NCBI GenBank assembly: GCA_947258735.1
Contig: CAMYJJ010000031.1
Location: 1-17,813 of the forward strand
From: Thermodesulfovibrionia bacterium
GTDB taxonomy: Bacteria; Nitrospirota; Thermodesulfovibrionia; UBA6902
Direction: 5' to 3'
DNA: 17,813 bases
Shown piece by piece: positions 6,636 to 15,600 of the stretch. Numbering within the stretch: the stretch's first letter is position 1; every line of letters begins with the position of its first letter. The notes under the pieces are model-generated. The model had not been told where the DNA came from. It ran no database searches and saw only the letters and a program-made list of their open reading frames with translations. A program made the translations under genes and the position numbers.

Positions 6636-9600
6636 ATGAAAAAAGCAGTGGCATGTCTGTTATTCATTATTTTGTTACTTGGCAATACAACTACCTTTGC
6701 CCAAGATCAGGAAATAATAAACGGTCTTAATTATCTTATAAGTACCCAAAACCCTGATGGCTCATGGGGTGGTGCGCCTTCAAGCAGTGAAGTGTTACCA
6801 AGTACTGTTACAGTTATTGAAACAATGCTTGAGTTAGGAGAGTCATCTTCTCAAAACTATTTTGATAGTGTTTCATGGCTTGAGAACCAAAATCTGTATA
6901 CAACAGACTATCTTTCCGCAAGGATTCATGCTTTATCAGTGGCAGGTACTGATGAAGCTACACTTCTCACATATCTTGATACTATTTATACAGATGCATG
7001 GGGAGGGTATGCAGACTATGAGGTGAATAATCTTGATACATCTCAAGCCTTGCTGGCCCTGCATAAGATAGAATTTACTGATCTTGAAACAATTGGATAT
7101 GCCTTGAGTTATTTACTTGATAACCAGAACGTTGATGGCGGCTTTGGTTTATCAGCAAACGATGACAGTAGTACCTATGTGACAGTGATGATAATGCGAA
7201 CATTTAATTCCTATCATGGCACTTTTGATCTCCAGGCGGAAATCGATGACGCTGCAGCCTATCTATTAACAAAACAAAACACGGACGGAGGATTTGGTTC
7301 AAGCCCTTCAACTGTGTATGAAACAGCGCTTGCAACAATGGCGTTAATCGAATCAGGGCAAGGCGGTGCCTTGCCCTTGCAGGATGCAACTACGTATCTT
7401 CAAACTACTCAACATGCGAACGGGTCATGGGAGGATGATCCCTATTCAACAGCATTGGCGCTTCATGCAATATCAAATGTAATACCAGATCTTACACTGT
7501 CAACGAGTGATATAACATATACACCATCCGTACCTACTCCCGGTGAAACAGTAAGTATCACCGCAACAGTATTCAATAATGGTCTTTCTGATACTAGTAA
7601 TGTACCGGTCAGTTTTTATGACGGTGACCCTGATGCCGGGGGAATATTTATCGGAGAAGCGGTCATTTCTCAGATTCCACTAGATGGAAGCGGGATTGCT
7701 TCAGTGAACTGGACTGCAACAACAGTAGATGTCCATAATATCTTTGTTCTCGTTGATCTTGCAGATGCAATTAGAGAGGTTAATGATGACGACAACCTTG
7801 CGATCGGGCAGATAAGAGTCTATGAGCAAATGGACCTCACCATTGAATCGATAACCTTTCTCCCTGCACTACCCTCACCAGGTCAACCGGTGGATGCTCA
7901 GGTAAAGGTTCTTAACATGGGAGGGTTATCGGCAGACAATATCTCGCTCAGGCTTGATATTGACGGGGTTATGGTTGAAGAAAGAATCATCGCATCCCTC
8001 GGCAGCCTTCAGAGTAAAACCGAGACGTTTATGGTACAGAATCTCACCGATGGCTTTCACCAATTGACAGCAACAGTAGACCCCGATAACTTATTTCTAG
8101 AGGGGGATGAGGCGAATAATAGTATCTCTGAATCCATTGAGTTCAAGGAGCGGGTAGACCTTGTAGCGAGCAGCTCTGGAATATTCTTTTCAGACAGGTA
8201 TCCCAAGGAAGGTCAGATTATTTATCTGTCTGCGACCGTGTATAATTCGCGGGAAACCATCGCAAACAATGTTATTGTCAGACTCTACGACGGTGATCCT
8301 GATATTGGAGGATCTCAGATAGGTGGAGATCAGTTTATTTCAAGCATTTCTGGTGGTGGTTCAGGCTCGACTGACTGGATTCCCTATGATACCTTTGGTA
8401 TGACAGGAAGACATTTCGTGTATGTAATTGTCGATCCTCTTAATAGTATCGAGGAAACAGATGAGATTAATAACAGGGCTATATCCGGTTTCCATGTTGA
8501 AAGAAGGGCAGATCTGATAGTGGAGGACATTCAGTTTAATCCAGTATCGCCAGAGGACGGCGATTATGTTCAGATAAAAGCAGTTATTAAGAATAATGGC
8601 TCAGAACAATCAGAAGCAACGAAGCTCAAGTTTTATATAGGGGACCCATCATCTGGTGGTGACCAGTTAGATATTGATAAGAGTCTACCAGCCATTGATT
8701 CCGGTGCTACAAGGACAAGCCAATTTAATCTAAATACGACAGGAAAAACTGGAGATAACGAGATCTTTGCAGTTATCGATCCATTTGATACAGTTGATGA
8801 AATTAATGAATTAAACAATACCCTAAGCAGGATGCTAACTGTGCAAGCATCGACGAGGCCCGACCTAACGTTAACATCATCAGATATTACCTTTACCCCT
8901 GAAAAACCCGCAATGGGCGATCTTATAACTATTTCAGCACGGATACAAAACATAAGAAATACTGCAACAACTTCAGTAGATGTTAATTTCTATAATGGTG
9001 ATCCTTTATCAGGTGGAATACTTCTTGGGACATCAACAATCCCGGCTTTATCAGGAATGGGATCGGAGATTGCCGCTTTGACTTGGGATACAACTAATGT
9101 AACTGGCAAACATGAGATTTATGTTTCTGTAGACCCTGACAATACAATCACAGAGGCGAATGAACAGAACAATGGAGCATCGGCTGTTACTAAGATTGGG
9201 CTTCCCGGGGGGGCCGCACCTCAGAACCTGACAGCGATTTCAGTCAATGGCACGGATATCGAACTCAACTGGGAACCGGGGTCAGAGGCTGCAACGTACG
9301 GAATTATCGGATACAACGTTTATAGAAACAATGTATGGGTAAACAGCCTAAGAAATATATCGAAAGACGGTATAGTTTCAGCAAGTTCTTCATACAGTTC
9401 ACAGTATTCGCCTGAGAAGTCTGTTGATGGCAATATAAATACTTACTGGTGGGTGGGTTTAAATGCAGGACAGCCCCAGTGGTTGCAGGTGGATTTTTCT
9501 TCAGTACGGAAGATCAATAGAGTGGCGATTTCCTGGTACAGATCGTATTATGCAACAGATTTTGAAATACAGACGTGGGACGGGGTACAGTGGACAACAC

Positions 9601-12600
9601 AGCAGTCGGTCACTCAAAGTACAGGTGGGATTACTGTGCATACACTCCCGTCACCGGTGATTACCGATAAAGTCAGGCTTTATGTAACAAAAGGAAACAT
9701 AACCAATTATCCGGCGGTAGTTGAGGAGATTGGCATCTATGAGGACAACTTTATAGAGGGAATTACATATCTTGATACAGGACTTGGGACCGGCACCTAT
9801 ACCTATTATGTAGCAGCAGTGGACAGTGCCGGTATCGAGAGCGTACCCTCAAATGAGGCATCGGCGAGTCTTGGCATTGATCCTCCTGCGATTCCCACTG
9901 GACTATCAGCAGATGTCAACGGATTTGATATCAATCTGAACTGGAATGCAAACAGTGAACCGGATTTATCGGGTTACCGAGTGTACCGTGATGGTTTGAA
10001 TGTTGCCAATGAAAAGCGAGGGGCCTTCATAGTTGGCAGTAATGCTTTAACTTCACTTAACAGAATAATTGATGGGTACATTGGAACATTCAGCTATACA
10101 TATTGGGATAGTACACCACGAGGAACGGTGACAATAGTGCTCCCCCGTGTCTATGAAATAGACAGATTGAGGATGCTGCTCTATGAGGCTTCCGATAACC
10201 GGTTTTACCGGTTTAAGATTGAATCTTCTGTGGACGGAGAGAACTGGCAAATAGCAGTGAATAAAACTGCGGGCCAATGGAATGGATGGCAGGAAGAGAT
10301 ATTTGCCCAACCTATCCATGCAAAATATTTTAGGATAACAGGTACATTCTGTTCTACGGAAAACCAATTCAAGATTATGGAATTTGAGGCCTATTCACCG
10401 GAAGTCGTACCCAAGAAGCTCGATACAGTAGGAACAGTTAATATTGTACGGCAAAACTATTATAACTTAGAAGAATTTATCTATGATTGGAATGTCGGCT
10501 CAAGACTACCGAGAAAGTTTTTCTTTTCCGAATTTAGCACTGAAGAAAAGGACATCCTTTCAATTTATGATAGGGACACGGGTTTACTCCTTGCGAGTTA
10601 CTCCGGTGATCTCGGCGCATTTATAACTCCACCGCTCTCAGCACAGAACTACCGGTTTTCTTTTCAACCTGACTATGAAGGAACTGCCCCAGGATTTTAT
10701 ATAACAAAATATATAATTTCTGGCGTACAGACTTCAACTGCTCATACAGATTCAATTTATCAGAATAATGATTACAGCTACGCGGTAACTGCTATGGATA
10801 CGGCCGGGTATGAGAGTGGTCTGACCAGCATCGTTACTGCATCCATTTCCGATCTAACACCCCCTGCTTCACCTCACAATATCTCAGCAACTGCGGGAAA
10901 TGGATTTGTGGAGCTTATATGGTATAACAATAACGAATCCGATCTGGCCGGATACAATATTTACAGAAACGGTGACCTCATTCCGGTCAACGGGAATCAA
11001 CTCATAACCGAGAATACATATGAGGACCTTGATGTGAACAATCTTGTGGCGTATACATATCAGATAACAGCCATGGATGTAAATGGCAATGAGAGTGCTC
11101 AATCAGCTCCCGCCACTGCTGTGCCAACGGGAATAGATTTAACAATCAATCAGTCTCAATCAGCCACTGACATATTCATTTTCCCCAAAAAACCTAGCAT
11201 ATTTGATACAGCCACAATAACTGCGCTTGTAAGAAATATCGGTCCGGATACAGTAAATAATGTGACAGTCAATTTTTACAATGGTGACCCTGATGCAGGA
11301 GGATTGTTCATTGGGTCAACAGTCATTACGGAGGATATTACCGAGAATGGTGCTGAGATTGCACAGATAACCTGGGATCTGGTGGATGCAGAGGGTTTGC
11401 ATACTATTTTTATAGTCGCTGACCCTGATCAGGAATTCCCTGAACTTGATGAGGGAAATAACAGGGCCTCTAAGACATTAACGGTCACGACCAATCCTGT
11501 TCTTAATGTTGACGTAAATACTGTCAGTCCTGAGAGCTTTCCCACCATTGAGGCAAAGCTGAGAGTGAGGGATTCAAATGAAAACGGCATATTCGGGTTA
11601 AATGAAAATAATTTCAACGTCATTGAGGAGGGTGCGGAGGCATTGCCAATAACGCTTACTCCCCTGTCTGATCACCAAAACGAGATACCAAAAGTAGATA
11701 TTGTGTTTGTCATCGACACATCAGGGAGTATGTTCGACGAATTGCAAACAGTATGTGGAGTGATTGATGATATTGTGGATATATTGGCTGTGCAGGGAAT
11801 TGATATTGGTTATACGATTTACGGGTTGAAAAATCAACATGACTGCTCAGTAGCGCTGACAGAGGTAATATTCAATGGTCAGCCCAAAACCGCAAGTAGC
11901 GAGGACTGGGGCCCCGGTACCACCTGGGCAGCATTGATGCATCCCTGGAGAGAAGGAGCTTCAAGGATTGTCATCCCGATAAGTGACGAAAATGCTTATG
12001 AGGGAAGTGGTGAAACACAAGAGGATCTGGACTCCATCCAGGAAGCCATTGAGGCCTGTTTAGCCAATGAAGTTATTGCATACCCCTTTTACTCAGAAGG
12101 TGGAACCGTTCAATCAGAAGCGGTGACCCTTGCGACAGGAACAGGCGGTATGGCTTATGACTTTGTTAACGCGAACCAGGTCATTAACGAGATAGTCAAG
12201 GCTGCACACAGGTCGATGAGTGATTATCTAATAACCTTTTCATCGCCGAACCTGGCACGGGATGGAACATTAAGAGATGTGAAGATTGACGCATTCTACG
12301 GTATAGCATCGGGAACAGATACTGGCCAGTACGAGGCTCCTTTGGACATCAACGTGGATCTGGTTGTAAATTCTCTATCATTGTCAAATACCAATCCTCT
12401 TCCCAGTGATACAGTTATCGTTACTGGAGAAATCCATAACCTTGGAGGTACATCGGTAGATGATATTCTAGTGCAGTTTTATGATGGGGAACCCGCCTAT
12501 GGTATCCAGATAGGAGATGATCAGATCATATCCAGCCTATCACCTGCAGGCATTATATCGCTTTCAGTTCCATGGCTTGCAACATCAGGGACACATGATA

Positions 12601-15600
12601 TCTATGTAGTCGTCACTATACCGGACGGTGTAACTGACATTAATGAAGACAATAATGTTTCGTTTGTGATCGTATCAGTCCCTGGACCTGTGATGCCTGA
12701 ACTGGGCGTAACAGCCAATGATATAACCTTTTTTCAGGACCCGGCAACAAGAGGTGAATTCCTTGATATACAGGCCATCATTCATAATACCGGCAGTGAC
12801 GCAGCGAATATACTCGTTCAAACTTATCTGGGCGATCCTCTCAGTGGAGGTGTTCTGATTGGCTCAACAACAATACCTTCTCTCACCGCAAACAGAACTG
12901 TGAATGTTCAAATGCAGTGGCTTGTTGACACTGTTGAGGGTGCTTATGATCTCTACCTTTGGATAGATCCATTAAATGATATCGAAGAAGGAAATGAGGG
13001 TGATAACATTGCGTACACTACGTTCATTGTCAAAGAAAGGGAGCTCACCATTGACGTTACAACAGACAGCCAGCAGTACGATGCGCTCTCAGATGCAGGC
13101 ATAACAGTTGAGATAAAGAATAACACAGCTTCGCTATTGACAGGGACCGGTGAGGTTTATATAGAAGACCTCTCGGGCAACAGCGTTGCCCCTGTGGGCA
13201 CTTTTACTGTGACTGATCTTGTGCCAACAGGTTTGACCAGCTGGACATACAGAATCCCGGTAACGGTTACTGCACCCTGGGACATGAAGGACACACTTGT
13301 AGAGGCGCTTGTGGACGTTGATACGATCCTTCAGGATCTTGGTATTTCGGATAAGACCGTTGATGTCAATTCAATACGGGTCCTTGAGGTTGATGCAGGT
13401 GGTCTTCCTGTTGATGAAAAACAGGCCCAATCTACCTTCGAGACACCTTTGCAGGCCAGAGTAATATGGCTTATGGATGGATTGACGGTAACAGATTCAC
13501 TCAGGAATTTCTATATCTATTTCGATACAACTGACAGTGGAGCCAAAGAAGCTTCTGCATATACAAACATTCCGGAAACAGGCAAGCTCATAGCATACAG
13601 TGATGACAGTGGTGCTGTATATACCTCTGAAAGCAACGGAGATGGTACATTTAACATTTCTCTCCTTGTAGATGATGTTTCTTCTTCAGGTAATGACAGG
13701 ACCCAGGGTATAGTGCTGGATGATTTCAATGATGACGGGTTTATCGATATAGTAACCGGTTCCGGTTCCACTGCTGAAATCTATTATTACGAAAATACGG
13801 CAAATGGCTTAAACAGTTTTTCTCCACCATCAGTGGTAGGGTCAATAATTGCTCATAGCTACATTATGGACATGGCTGCAGCGGATTTTAATAATGATGG
13901 ACATAAAGATTTTGTCGTGAGCGGGAATGCGGTTAATCATTTGTATCTGTTTACAGGAAATGGAGACGGAACATTTATTCAATCAATAATACCCACTCCA
14001 TATGGGAACAACTATTTCAGAGGCAAAGCAGCGGTTGATATGAATGAAGATGGCAATCAGGACCTTCTTGTTGGAAACCATATCGGTGTTATCTACTTAT
14101 ACAGAGGCAATGGTGATGGCTCATTCCTTGCACCTGTTCAGGTAGTTGATATCGGATCTAATCCTTATGGTCTTGTAGCAGGAGATTTTGATGAGGATGG
14201 AATATTGGACATAATAACAAACAACAGCAGTTCAGGTGATTCCTATCTTCTGAAGGGCCGTAACGACGGAACGTTCGAAACGCCATTACTCATTCAAACT
14301 CTTAATACGTATAACAATTCGGCTTTTGATACTGGAGATTTTAATAATGACGGGCACATAGATATAATAGCGTCAACATCTTCAACCAGGTCAATAGTAT
14401 ACTTTGCAGGGAATGGAGACGGGACATTTGAATTTGGAAACTCCATTGCTTCAACCTCCTATAGCAGCCTTGGCATCAGTTCTTCACCAGCATTGCCTGA
14501 AGTACATCCTGCATTAGGTACCCCGGAAATTATCCCATCCCAGTCTTATACCTTTGTATGGAGTACGGGAAGAACATTGCCGGATAACTACAGGGTTCAT
14601 GTCACTTTTTCAGAGAGTACGGAAATCATGGCAGATGGGTACGCCCTTTTTGAAATACTCCCGGATATCAGTATTGAATCAAGCATTGTCACAGATAAGG
14701 TTTCCTATAGTGCAAATGAGCCGGTGACACTCACTTCAACAGTAACGAGTCTGAGCGAAAATACGATCTTAGAAAACCTTTCAGCTATATTGACCATAAC
14801 TGACAACCAAGGTGCAGAGTTTTTTACTGAAACCAGTTCCATAAGCCTCTTAACTCCGGGTCAACGTTGGGAATGGAATACGTACTGGAGCACATCTACT
14901 GTTTCACCAGGAGACTACCCCATATTTCTTGAAGTGAATGATGCCTCAGGGAATCAAATCTCTGCGAACACGGGGACTATAACAATCAGTAGCATAGTTG
15001 ATCCATCGTCTCTGCTGAGTGGCCAGATATCCGTAGATCAACAGAGCATCTTGCAAGGAGAGACATTGAGCATAGACTACAGTATAACCAATACGGGAAA
15101 TATCGATCTTTCACAGATAGACCTCTCTATACCTATTCTCCATGTAGTAGAGCTGACAGCCTATGATACGATAACTGACCAGGTATTACTTCTCATGGGA
15201 GATACATACACAAACACACAGCAGCTCAGTACATCTACATACTCGGCAAAAGACTATCTCGTTATTCTCCGAGCATCAATCTCAGGGATTGAAGAGACAC
15301 TGGCAAGTGCCTATTTCAGAGTGGAAGGAGCACCATCTGCACCGTCACTGTATCTGCCGTCCCATGGAGAAGATGTGGAAACCTTCGCGCCCTCACTGTC
15401 TGTGAACAATGCCTCTGATCCTAATGACGACAACCTCACCTATGAATTTGAATTGTATGAAGATGAAGCTCTAAACGCTCTTGTTCATTCATCAGGGGAA
15501 ATTTCAGAGGGAATCAACATAACCTACTGGCAGGTTCCTGCTGATCTTAATGAGGATGCATGGTATTACTGGAGAGCCCGTGCTTATGACGGACTGCTCT

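Noticed and set aside
6708..7486. N-terminal toroid as an active terpene cyclase or prenyltransferase
   Set aside because: It has no DXDD acid motif or zinc ligand set, it is too short for a cyclase, and it is fused to extracellular adhesion domains behind a Sec signal.
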